A stretch of 64,000 nucleotides of DNA, from assembly GCA_010015805.1 (NCBI GenBank), contig ML978122.1, forward strand, positions 248,001 to 312,000. Reading direction: 5' to 3'. The stretch is from Rhizodiscina lignyota. Its lineage: Eukaryota > Ascomycota > Dothideomycetes > Aulographales > Rhizodiscinaceae. A program made the position numbers and the translations under genes. The notes under the pieces are model-generated. The model did no database searches. It was not told the origin of the DNA and was given only the letters and a program-made list of their open reading frames with translations. Below are positions 42,585-54,124 of this stretch, one piece after another. The first letter of the stretch is position 1; every line of letters begins with the position of its first letter.

Positions 42585-43135
42585 CTTTTCGGAGGGAGGA
42601 CGGCGGTGCGCCGCCTCGTAGGGGCTGTGAGGAGAAAACTTTAGCATCTTCTCCAAGGCGTCATAGTCTTGCTTGAAGACGCGCAGCTGGCAACCGCGCA
42701 AGAAGCGAGGAGTTGCGGGAAGGAAGGATGTGCGTAAGGGGCCAGCTAGCTCATTAAGGGACCAGAGGGATCGTCGAGAACGAAGATTGAGGTGGCAGAT
42801 CGCACTCACTTGTGAGAGGCGTCGAGTATCAGCGCCGGCAAGACATGGGCGCGCTAATGCTGTTCGCCAGCGCCAGAGCAGTTTCGTTGATTCAGAGTCG
42901 CGAATTGTCGTTGGAGTTTCGGTCGTCAAGTACAGTCTGTCCTCAGCCAAGCTGAAATTTGAGGCTCTCCGCCCGCGGCTGGCCACTAGGCCTATTGCGA
43001 TTTAGCGTATATAAATCTCCCGCTCTCCCGCCGATCACCACCAACAGTTCCACCGAGCTCGTGACATGTCGATGAGATCCAACAATTTACGAGTTGAAGT
43101 GGACGTCCTGCGATGACAATACATTGCTGTACTGG
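42585..43135. other. Intergenic: divergent promoter region
   Basis: 550 bp between the mannosyltransferase and the 43136 gene. The minus-strand frame continuing from the mannosyltransferase to 42986 is probably leader, since its Arg/Leu-rich content does not match GT62 N-termini. Confidence 0.45.
43008..43015 (+). promoter_or_regulatory. TATA box candidate upstream of the 43136 gene
   Basis: TATATAAA followed by a CT-rich tract, 121 bp before ATG 43136, a good core-promoter arrangement for fungi. Confidence 0.4.
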
Positions 43136-45817
43136 ATGTATTTTACGGCTGAGTCGTCATGGCGCCTCGTCTCCAAAGTCTCGCACAACCTTGCTCTGAG
43201 GCATGCGCATCCAATTCGACCATGTGCATGCCCACCAACACTTTTCAGATACTATACGAAGCCTGGCCACACTGGTCTCGCTGGCCCTCGTCCAAAAACT
43301 CAACAGACTCAAGGAAAAGGCCAGTTCCGTCAAAACTCTGATCTGCGGAATGACCACATGCCGATGAGGGATCGAATGCGTATGATGGGCACCACCATCA
43401 CAACAACTAATCCTGAACTGACGGTGAGTATGCAGTCTGCCTATCTTTGTTTAATGAATGGCATATTGAGCTTGAACTCGACTGACTAGCTCAAGCAATC
43501 CACTGAAATTGAGAGATTCATCGACCCACTCCCGGCTTCTTATAACCTTCCCAGGAAACCCGTATTTACTTTGTTGTTAACTCCCAGCTTTGCGCACTGG
43601 CTTACTGGCGACAATGTATTTGTCCGAAATGTTATCAGAAAATTGCTCGCAGAGCGTCTCGAGCGTGAAAATTTCCCTCCCCACCTGGACGTTGTCGCCG
43701 CCGTAGTAGATCGCCTTCCACTGCCGCCAAACGAAAAGGACTCTGCAGAGGGAAGAGAAGGAATTGCGTATTCTATCTCAGATGCTAAGAGAATGCAATT
43801 TCTTATTGCTGAAGACCAATCTCCAGTGGGTGAGGCTGAGACGGCATTATCAACTCTCACCGTGAGGGTTACTGGCCTGGGCCATGCTATTGCGGAGCAA
43901 CGTGTTGAGGGCAGCCACAAATCACCAAAAAATGTTGTAATTGGGATTGATATTCCCCTTGCGAACACTATCTTCCATACGGGCCAGAAACACACGTTCT
44001 TCCTGCTCAACTTCGCGTCTAATCCTGACTTCCCGGATATTGATCGGTTTGAAGACAATTTGAAGCTTACCAGGAAGATACCACTTCAAGCAGCTTCGGT
44101 TCCGTACAATTTCTCAGGGTTGGACCGGGGGATGCCCGGTTCTTTATCACTGAACGCTTGTTTGATGTCCCTGACATCGCCCCAGCGGGTTCATGCTGCC
44201 TACGGAAACATTGTTCGGCAATTGTCGGATCCTGAGGATGAAGCCAATATCACGCCAGCCTCGCAACAGCTTGAACATGCTGTTTCGGAACATTTCCAAA
44301 GGAGTACCATAGATCCGCATCCGGTATCGGTGTGGGCGCTCCTAATACCTGCGAAATTATCCAAAGAATGGGAACATGGAAAGAAGAAACTGCAACAGCA
44401 GCAAACAGAGCCAAACGACTCCAGACGAGAGATTCTGTACGCCATAGCTAATGGTGGTCAACTTCTTAAAGTTCTCAGCGGTGGTGGCGGTTGGGGAAAG
44501 AAAGCAGGCCTGCTGTCTCTGGATCCGGAAACATCATTTTCAAAACCAGATCATGTGGGTTCCGAGGGTGATTACGAGTCGAAACACGAGTTCAGTTTTC
44601 CCATTCTTTCCTCGCATGCGGCTGCACATGTCGGGGACCTTTTGCAGTTCTTCATTTTTCAAGAAGATCACGGGCACGTAAGTAATGAACAGCGAACCGG
44701 CATAATGACATTTGGTACTACTGGCGAATCCATTGAACAGCACTCGGAGAGCAGCGAGGCATCTGATGTGGGACGAGAGAGAGCACACATCCGAAGATAC
44801 TCGGGATTCTTCGGTGCACTATCAGAGAGAGGAGTGGAACTGGTTGTACACATTTGCTCCGAGGAGATTGCACGCACCAAAGTCGATGTCCCTGGGTCGA
44901 GGCTGACTGCTAGCTTCCTGTCCGGAACGCAAGGGGGCGTGACTCGCAATCAAGCTGGCTCTGGTGCTTGTATATCAAGCGCGGTGCCCGAGAAGTCCGA
45001 TAATTCAGCGCTTGATCCTATCGGGGGTGCAATCTCACCAGCGAGCCCCCAGGGGAAACAGTTCGAAGAGATGAGGACCAGAGTGATGGAAGGGATGTTC
45101 CAGAGGATGCGTCATTTCAGAGTAAAAAAACATGGAGTCTCTGAAGTGCCAACTCCCGAGCGACGGAGTGCTAAACAGATAATGATTGGCGGCGCGCCTA
45201 CTCACCACCGTTCGACCAAAATCAAGTATTTCACTGTCCAATCCCCCTATATCAGGCGGGTATACCGCGACCGAGCTATTCTTCAACAGGCACGCAAAAT
45301 TTTCGACAGGGATTCTGAGAACGGCGACGCTGCATATGTTCCATTTCCACCGATCGAGGCTGCAGACTCTGATGGCGATCCAAAGATTGCCTTCCGTATC
45401 AGGCGCACATCGCAATCAGTGCATAAGATATCACCCGACCCGTCCACTCCTCTAACAAATAAAGGCCTGATTCCCTCGCAACCTAGTGGGGCTGCTAGAC
45501 CTCTGATTAAAAGAGTATACAGCGTTCGTCCTCGGATGATGCAGCGAGCCAAGTCTAAAAGACCAGCGAAAGCCAACATCAGATATTATATCCCAACTTA
45601 CCGCCGCATAAAGTCAGACGATGGTTATCTCGCTCGACTCCGCAGAGCGCGGGGGGGACGGATACGTCAAGTGCAAAGTCCTCCAGCACGACTACATCGC
45701 CCTTTCGAAACGTGCGCGAGGTCAAGATTGGTAAGGGAGGTGAAGTACACTCCCAACAGAGATCCGCAATTATGGGATTTGGCAAATTCTGTTTCGGCGC
45801 TGTTGAGAGGTTTCTGA
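43136..45817 (+). CDS. Conserved-looking fungal protein of unknown function, probably mitochondrial
   Basis: Exons 43136-43423 and 43490-45817 join at CTG ACG then CTC AAG, giving 871 residues. The N-terminus contains an Arg/His-rich stretch ending FRYYTKPGHTG, reminiscent of a cleaved mitochondrial presequence. The N-terminal half is ordered: FTLLLTPSFAHWLTGDNVFVR, LDVVAAVVDRLPLP, a beta-rich part with VVIGIDIPLANTIFHTG, and a striking glycine motif GGQLLKVLSGGGGWGKKAGLL followed by SLDPE. The C-terminal ~250 residues are very basic with many Arg-x-x-Arg-Arg patches. I recognise no named domain. The start codon is uncertain: a second ATG at 43159 is in another frame and cannot be spliced sensibly. 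Confidence 0.75.
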
Positions 45818-46947
45818 AGGGCGATTGAGGTCCCATCTTGACGTTTGATACCTTCAGTTTACGTTATATGTTGTGGCGCTGCGTTTTGGCGGATCCTTGC
45901 CTCGGATAAGGCGATTGATCGTGTAAAGTGTATAATTTTCTACAGTAGAGAGCATAGCGCACTTGTGGTCACCTTTTTGTACTCATAGGGTCAGGATCGT
46001 GTAAGTAGTTGCAATACACCACGAAAGTTCCCAAGAACTTCCTCCCTCACGTCAGAAACATGTCTCCCCGCTTTGGAAGAACTTCGTCTCCAATCCTGGC
46101 AGTAACTCTAATGTCAAGACGACGCCGAGTAAATGAAGCTGACTGTCAGCAACAGCACATGTCGTTCACTCTTAGAGGTTGCCGTGAGGTGGCTTCTGAG
46201 GTATTTCAACGCGTAAATACACTTCAGTTTAAGCGGAAGAAAGTGTTTCTCAACTTGGCGGGATTGAAATAGCAATCTCAGATCAGTCCCATGTGAGTCA
46301 ATATTTCTGAAGAGCTCAAATAACTACAACCATTCAGCTTCCTTTCCAATATGCTCGCACACAATGCTTCCTAGAAATCCTATTTATGAAAAATGTCCAT
46401 GAATTTTCCTACGAAGATATGTATGAATGTCAATCTGATTCTCACAATATCCAATTCTCCGACATATTTAGATTTTCTGCAGGGCCCATGCTACGTTGTC
46501 CGTGATGCCGCTCCTTGTCGCAGCTTGGCTCCTTCAAACAACATCCCGGTCTATCATCTCCTGTGTTTCACTCAGCTTCGACCACTTAACGATGCACTCG
46601 GCCAGCGTCGAAACTCTTCATGAAGCAGATGAAGGCGATGCGCACAGTCCAGACACCGATTCGTCGAAAGCGCCAGATCCGAGCGGCGGCCTGGCGCGTA
46701 AGCTCCTAGCCGTCACAGATGGGGTCTGATGCAATCGGCGTCAATTCACTCAAAAAGGCCTTGCTCTCACACCTGGGAACCATTTGAGTTTCCTGATTTG
46801 CCCCCCGCATTCCTAGCCTTGTGTGTAGGATGTCGATTACTGATTGACGAATTGGATATTTGAAAGTGCTCAGCTCCTTTAACTACTTTCTTTTCTCTCC
46901 CCTCCCTTTCCATTTCAATTCAAAGCTTCTTCTCCACTGCTCCCATC
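45818..46947. other. Intergenic, no confident gene
   Basis: About 1.1 kb. A 45-codon frame from ATG 46592 to TGA 46729 (MHSASVETLHEADEGDA...) has coding-like, acidic composition but no family, and could be an upstream ORF of the peroxiredoxin-like gene. Nothing else noted. Confidence 0.4.
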
Positions 46948-48157
46948 ATGGCGAAGAGCACTGACGAACAGCCGCTCACAAACTCTACTGCGGAGAAGAC
47001 AGCCATGACTTCGCAGCCAGACGATACACACCAGGACGGGGATAGTAATAATGTAAACGGCGCAAAAATAAATACTACGGCTCCACCCCCTGAGGATTGC
47101 GGCTGTGGCACCAACGAGGGAGATCTGGACGTGTCGAATACGCTTCCTACCGCAGACGTACTGAAGAAGTGTGCCGAGCTGCCTGTATACGATGCGGACG
47201 GGAAACAGCATTCGTTTAAGAGCTTGGTAGAGGGCGATGGCAGTGGGAGTAAGCACATGGTGATATTCATTCGACACTTCTTCTGCGGCGTGAGTATTTA
47301 CCCTCTTCTCGTCTTCGGCCTGTTTGTGGTTTCAAGCTCTTCATATTCAATGCATGCTCATATTGCTACTACAACAGATCTGCCAGGAGTACGTCCGCAC
47401 ACTTGCTTCTTCCTTCTCATCGTCTACCCTACCTCCTTCTACTGCCCTTACAATTATTGGCTGCGGATCTCCCGACCTCATATCCAACTACACCGCCGCG
47501 ACATCCTCCGCATACAAGATCTACTGCGATCCAAAAGCAAAACTCTACTCCACACTAGGTATGCAGCGGAGGTTACAGATGGGCCCGAAGAAGCCGGACT
47601 ACATTCAGAACAGCATGTGGATCGCGAGCCTTAAGAGCGTAGTGCAGGGCCTAACATGGAGAGGTGGGCGAGGTGCGCTGAAAGGCGGAGATTTCAGTCA
47701 GAATGGAGGAGAGTTCTGGTTTGTGAGGGGCGAAGAAGGACCGTTGGACGGATGGAACGTGGAATGGTGTCATAGGATGAGGAATACGCGTGATCATGTC
47801 GAAGTGGCGGAGTTGAAGAAGGTCATGGGCGTCGCTGCTGGGCCTACAGAGACTCCTCCTGCTACCTCTAACGAGATCAATGGAGCTAAGAAGGACGCTG
47901 AAGAGGAGAAGGGGGATGAAGCACCCGCCGTGACAGTCTTGAATGGCGATGGCGAAGTGCAGAAGACGGAGAAGGCCGAGGAGCCCGCAGAGCCCAAGAG
48001 GAGGGCAAGCAATCTGATGAGGGGCTTCAGCTGGCGAAAGGGAAGCCAGGCCAATGGAGGTGCAGCGGGTGGAGAATCCAAGGGGAAGGAGAAGGCAGGA
48101 TATACCAAGTTGGATGGAGGCGGAGCGGAGAGCGGGAAGCCCATCGAGGTAGCATGA
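46948..48157 (+). CDS. Peroxiredoxin-like protein (AhpC/TSA, PRXL2/AAED1 type)
   Basis: Exon 1 46948-47289 and exon 2 47378-48157 give 373 residues. After a disordered N-terminus (~60) the thioredoxin-like fold starts at ELPVYDADGKQHSFKSL, with the active-site strand HMVIFIRHFFCG joined across the intron to ICQEYV, so Cys113 and Cys116 form a CxxC. Then STALTIIGCGSPDLISNY and YKIYCDPKAKLYSTLGM follow, matching AhpC-TSA-2 proteins. The C-terminal ~120 residues are charged and low complexity (Glu/Ala/Lys). It probably reduces peroxides or acts as a thiol-disulfide redox protein in the cytosol; enzymatic activity of fungal members is not established to my knowledge. Confidence 0.85.
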
Positions 48158-48758
48158 GCGGGAGGATCGGCGGTAATTGCATGGATGGTGCTATATATTC
48201 TTGCATGGGCCTGCTTTGTACACTGATTGAGTCAGGAGGCCCTCTTGGCCTTTGCTGCAGCCAGATACCAAATTGTTTGCGGATATTCAATCAATTGCTG
48301 TTGCTTCACTGCGCACCGCCGGGTCCTTTCACCATTCTGGGAAGGGCAGCCTCTTCCGACAGCACGGAAGCTGATTTTTCAATGCTGCACTCCCGCTTTC
48401 TCGCCACGAATTCGGAGAGACCTTCCTCATGAGCTTTACATGATGGAAGCAGCTGGAGCCAAAGTAGGACACCGGCTTTTCAATGGAATGATACGGACAT
48501 AGTTCCGATTCCCGCCGCTGCGCTCAGCCCGCCGGCGGATGAAGTACTCACGCTTGCTGCGGGGCTCTGAAAGCTGGCGATGGACTTAAGGATTCCCCAC
48601 ATGCGCCCTGGGATTGCTAGTCGAGGCTCTTCCGACGCAAATTCTGTCATCATTAGTCCATATTCTCGATCGAGACGGTTTCCTTAAGTCACGCCGCTTA
48701 ACTCACCAGCTCCTTCAATTCCATTGCACCCAAAGCATACCTCGATACCATTGTCACC
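48158..48758. other. Intergenic, promoter of the formaldehyde dehydrogenase gene
   Basis: 600 bp. A polypyrimidine and CA-rich leader (TTGTCACC) precedes the ATG at 48759. No other feature recognised. Confidence 0.45.
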
Positions 48759-50228
<1,470 letters not shown>

Positions 50229-50364
50229 CTAGACGATCGGCCAAGATTGTAATGAACGGGACGAGAACCCCGAAAATCTGCACTGCGAAATCCGAAACAT
50301 CGTCTGGTACTTCGAAGGATGTAAAATGTAAATCAACGAAAGAGCTGAATACCAATAGAATTCA

Positions 50365-51804
50365 CTAAGCTACCCCTTCCTTTACGGCTTTCTCCTTGAC
50401 ATCTCGAACATTTGCAAGCAAACCAACGCTCCTTGTGAACGAGGCAAATGACCAAAATGCCCCTGAAAACTCCATATCATACCAGTAATTCACTGCGCAG
50501 CAAACCCCTTCTTCCGAGCAACTCTGGGATACCTTGTGGTACCACAATGCGGGCAGATAAAGCATGTCCCCTTCATTGAGAGTCACTCTCATCGGCCGCG
50601 AGTACTGTGAGAAGTCCGTCTGGCCCTTAGAAGGGTCATCTGGATCCCACGTTGCGAACGGCACAGCAGTTGAAGGGGAGTCGATTCGCACGATAAGATC
50701 GTTGTAGTGATCTTCATCCGAGTCAGTTGCGTAGGTAGATGCTGGGAGCTCTCGTTCATTGATACAAGCCGCTTCGGTTGGCGGAAGGAGCACAAAGTGC
50801 TTCTGCCCAAGCACTTGGACGTAGATGTTTTCATAATTATCCTTATGAAGCGCGGTCGTGGAATGTGAGTTTCCTGTATGCATTAGCGTGTGTAAACCAA
50901 GCGCGTCTCGTACGAGAGATAAGCTAAAACGGAGATATGAGAAGTATGATGGTGGGTGGTGGAGTGGTGAACTAATTAAGTGGCGGAGTTAACAGTTGAC
51001 AGTACCTAGCCAGAAATTGATGGCATCAGGATTGCGCTCGAGCGCGACACGGGCGAATGGAATGTCCTTTGGGACGTCGGAGAATAAGGTTTCATATTCG
51101 TTGCGGAGATTGTCGTTTTGAGTTTGGGCATAGCGGACAGGACCTGCTTATGCGTTCAGCACTCTTTCAAGCCCACAATATGTGATTTAATGACTTTTAG
51201 ATCAGAAAGCCGAGCAGGAATACCTTTGTAGTCTGTTCGAAGCTCCTTCTCTTGGATGTGTCTTACAACCGTTGCGAAATCCTCATCAACCTCGTACGGC
51301 TTTACAAATACAACACGGCCATCATCGAGCTCTAAAGGCGAATCTGCGTTGCTTTGCTATAATCAGAATACGAGGAAGAGAACGAACGCACACGTTGATG
51401 AAGACTCTGTACCTACCCAAACGGCGTGATTGCAACGTTCACCAATTGGCCCTCCATGACATGATGAAGATACTCTACGTTCCATTTACGACATGCAGGC
51501 CAATCCTTTGCACCTTTGCGTACGACGAATGGCCTGTTGCAGGAGACAAAGCGCATGAATTCCAGTGGACTCGGTTCTTCGTCCAGCTCTTCGATCGTTG
51601 GAGAGTTCAGCTCGTGGTATGTGGTTATGAGATCTTGGAGGATATTAGACTAGTAGTAGAGAGGAATGATGCAGATAAAACTAAAGTATGAGGTTCAAGG
51701 AGGAATAAAGGTGATAATTGACGATGATGAAGTTTATTTAGTCTACCTTTGATGGAGTTGTGGAGTGAGCACGGCACCTCAGCGCTGCTGTTGTTGTCCT
51801 TCAT
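50365..51804 (-). CDS. JMJD7-like JmjC/cupin hydroxylase
   Basis: Four exons are clear on the minus strand: 51649-51417, 51351-51224, 51143-51006 and 50873-50365, coding 335 residues in frame. The 5' end is less sure: an exon starting ATG 51804 and ending at 51778 would fit the phase but its donor (GTGCCG) is poor. Landmarks are PFVVRKGAKDWPACRKW, INFWLGNSHSTTALHKDNYENI (His and Asp of the HxD iron site), KHFVLLPP, and LYLPALWYHKVSQ with the distal His. This is the JMJD7/cupin-8 pattern; the human homologue hydroxylates lysine in DRG GTPases using Fe(II) and 2-oxoglutarate. Fungal substrate unknown. It is divergent from the oxidoreductase gene. Confidence 0.82.
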
Positions 51805-52071
51805 TGCTGCAATTTACGAGAGTTATTACTTTGAACATTATAATAAGCAATCAACAGCTGACAGACACCTGCCAAAAACTTCGCGGGATGATCCAGAGAC
51901 AAGAATGACAGGTTGGCAAAGTCTTGGAAGAAGGGACGGTGGGTCCCTTTGAGAAAATTCAAACATCCATTCGCGAAATCTTCTCAACACAAAACCCAAC
52001 CTCCTCTTTTATTGTTTCTTTCAAGTGAACTTCCGTGTTTCAAGTCAAAGATCTTCTCTAAATTCATCAAA

Positions 52072-53064
52072 ATGATCAATTTCGCAATAATCGGGACAGG
52101 CTGGATCACGGAGTCGTTCGTGGAGTCCGCGCATGCGAGCGGGTCGTGGAAGTTGGTTGCTGTTTACTCGCGCAAAGCAGAAACAGCAGCTCAATTCGGA
52201 GAAAAATTTGGCGTGCACTATGTCTTCACGTCTGTTGAAGATCTTGCTCAAGATGAAGGGATCCAAGCAGTGTATATCGCCTCTCCGAATTCTTTGCACT
52301 TCGAACAAGCCAAATTCCTCCTCTCTCACAAGCGGCATGTCATTGTGGAGAAGCCTGCAACATCAAGATCCAAGGAGCTGAATGAGCTATTTAATCTTGC
52401 GCATGAGAATGGTGTCTTCTTAATCGAAGCAAACCGACACATCCAGGAGGTCAATTTCAAAATTCTACAGAAGAATCTATCCCGGCTCGGGCCTATATAT
52501 GGCGCTTCACTCAACTACGCATCGTACTCATCACGCTATAACGCTGTGCTGGACGGCCAAACTCCCAACATCTTCTCCTTAGCTTTCTCTGGCGGATCTC
52601 TCGTCGATCTCGGTGTTTATCCTATTGCGGCAGCCGTCGCGCTGTTTGGCAAACCAGTCAGCCAGACGTACAAGCCCGTCATCATTCCGTCCGGGGGTGA
52701 CGCAGGCGGCATCGTCGTACTGTTCTATGAGAAGTTCGCCGTTAGCTGTTTAGCGAGCAAATGCTTCACCAGCAAGGCCCCAAGTGAGGTGTTTGGGGAG
52801 AAGGGAACGCTGGCAATCAATGCCGTGACGGACATTGAGCACGTCACGTTTCTGGATGCCAGGACTAAGAAGAGCGAGGAGCTTGGGGAGAAGAAGGCGG
52901 AATTGAATCTGATGGAAGAGGCTGCAGAGTTTGCGAGGATCATTGAGAACGGGGATAAGGAGGCGGCTGGAAAATTAGAAGAGATGAGCAAGATCGTGAT
53001 CAGCATCACTGAGGACCTGAGGCATCAGAACGGGTTGATCTTTGATGTTGAGAAGGCGGCATGA
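52072..53064 (+). CDS. Gfo/Idh/MocA family oxidoreductase
   Basis: Single exon of 330 residues from ATG 52072 (AATGATC context; a longer open frame upstream reads as leader). The N-terminal Rossmann fold has FAIIGTGWIT, and the family signature VIVEKPATSRSKEL carries the conserved Lys of the EKP motif. The C-terminal domain includes GGSLVDLGVYPIAAAV, the conserved D-x-G-x-Y substrate loop. It likely uses NAD(P) on a sugar, inositol or trans-dihydrodiol substrate in the cytosol; GVYPIAA-type fungal members are often labelled NAD-binding oxidoreductase of unknown substrate. The gene is convergent with the NTF2-like gene. Confidence 0.9.
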   Translation: MINFAIIGTGWITESFVESAHASGSWKLVAVYSRKAETAAQFGEKFGVHYVFTSVEDLAQDEGIQAVYIASPNSLHFEQAKFLLSHKRHVIVEKPATSRSKELNELFNLAHENGVFLIEANRHIQEVNFKILQKNLSRLGPIYGASLNYASYSSRYNAVLDGQTPNIFSLAFSGGSLVDLGVYPIAAAVALFGKPVSQTYKPVIIPSGGDAGGIVVLFYEKFAVSCLASKCFTSKAPSEVFGEKGTLAINAVTDIEHVTFLDARTKKSEELGEKKAELNLMEEAAEFARIIENGDKEAAGKLEEMSKIVISITEDLRHQNGLIFDVEKAA

Positions 53065-53311
53065 GAAGTCTATGAGCAACTGTATTTTAGGGACACAACT
53101 TTGGAGACCATAGCATTTATGGCCATTCCGCGCATAGGCAGAGTTTAGCATTCAGTGAGCCGGAAGTCTAACGCAGGAGAGACAGGAAAGGCGCCATTGA
53201 ATATCAACGTCCTACTTTTAGAAGACCGGACGTATCTCTAGTCTCTTGTATCAGCCTTTGTATACAGACGCGAACTGCATGATGCAGCTCGTGCAGCTCC
53301 ATCTGGATCGC

Positions 53312-53731
53312 TCACGACGTGGGGGTATTCCTATCTGCAACCCCAGAAATTCTCCACCCTTTCTCTCCCATCTTATGCAAGCAAAATATGTTCGAGCCCT
53401 TCGCAGTCTGCTGCCCATCGACGAGGATCCTGAAATTTGTCCAGACCATAGCTAGATCGTCGTCAATCCTGACGTCGGGGTTCTCAAACGTCTCTTCCAT
53501 CGTCTTGTCGGCGTAGTTTGCGTTGGTAATTTCTTCCAGGCGCTTGACCAAGTCGCCTAGAGAGGTGTGAATGATAATTGCGCTGCCGTCTGGGCCGTAT
53601 CGTCGCAGTGCACCGTGGCCTTCTGGATTGATGTAGTTATTCATGCCGGCGAAATCTTTGGTGTTCATGCTGTTGAGGAAGTCGGCGCATGTCGCGAGGA
53701 TTGCGGATTCTTCTGAATTGTTCGACGCCAT
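53312..53731 (-). CDS. Small NTF2-like (SnoaL/lumazine-binding type) protein
   Basis: Single exon, 139 residues, no signal. The pattern is an NTF2 fold: helix ILATCADFLNSMNTKDF, helix-strand turn MNNYINPEGHGALRR, the strand DLAMVWTNFRILVDGQ and closing FCLHKMGEKGWRISGVAD, the last typical of SnoaL-like and DUF4440 proteins. Such proteins bind or turn over small molecules, but no catalytic residues can be assigned here. It is convergent with the oxidoreductase (247 bp apart), which might hint at a common pathway, though only adjacency supports this. Confidence 0.78.
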   Translation of the reverse strand: MASNNSEESAILATCADFLNSMNTKDFAGMNNYINPEGHGALRRYGPDGSAIIIHTSLGDLVKRLEEITNANYADKTMEETFENPDVRIDDDLAMVWTNFRILVDGQQTAKGSNIFCLHKMGEKGWRISGVADRNTPTS

Positions 53732-54124
53732 ATTGTCACCGTAACTGTCTAAAATTTCAATGGCTGGATTTTGGCGTCTATGGAGCTCAATTTATATGGG
53801 ATAATTTGAAAGCAAGTGCTCTCGAGACTTTTCCTTGACTAAGAATAGGAATCATCCCTTAAGTAAGTAAGCACTTGTTTAAGCATATTTCCTAAGTTGG
53901 AGTTTCCGAGGATTCCGATACGAGGTTAATGCATATATGAATACTCTTTATACGGATATGGTTAATGATATACCTATGTAGTTAATGCAGGCTAATTGCT
54001 CTTTTGAGAGCGCCGAGGGTATCTCCAATTACGTCTCGCTGTACAGGTATTAACAACTCAAAATCTACTGATCATACCTAGATCTCCCTTCAGAACGCGT
54101 ATCTCTGTGCTGATTATCCTCCTC
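53732..54124. other. Intergenic, AT-rich
   Basis: About 390 bp with AT-rich stretches (TAATGCA and TATA words repeat near 53930-53995). It is upstream of the NTF2-like gene and downstream of irs4. No gene recognised. Confidence 0.5.

Noticed and set aside
46592-46729. 45-codon acidic frame upstream of the peroxiredoxin-like gene
   Set aside because: No family, no splice partner; may be an upstream ORF but evidence is too thin to call a gene.
53930-53995. Repeated TAATGCA words
   Set aside because: Irregular spacing in AT-rich DNA; no clear repeat unit or site.
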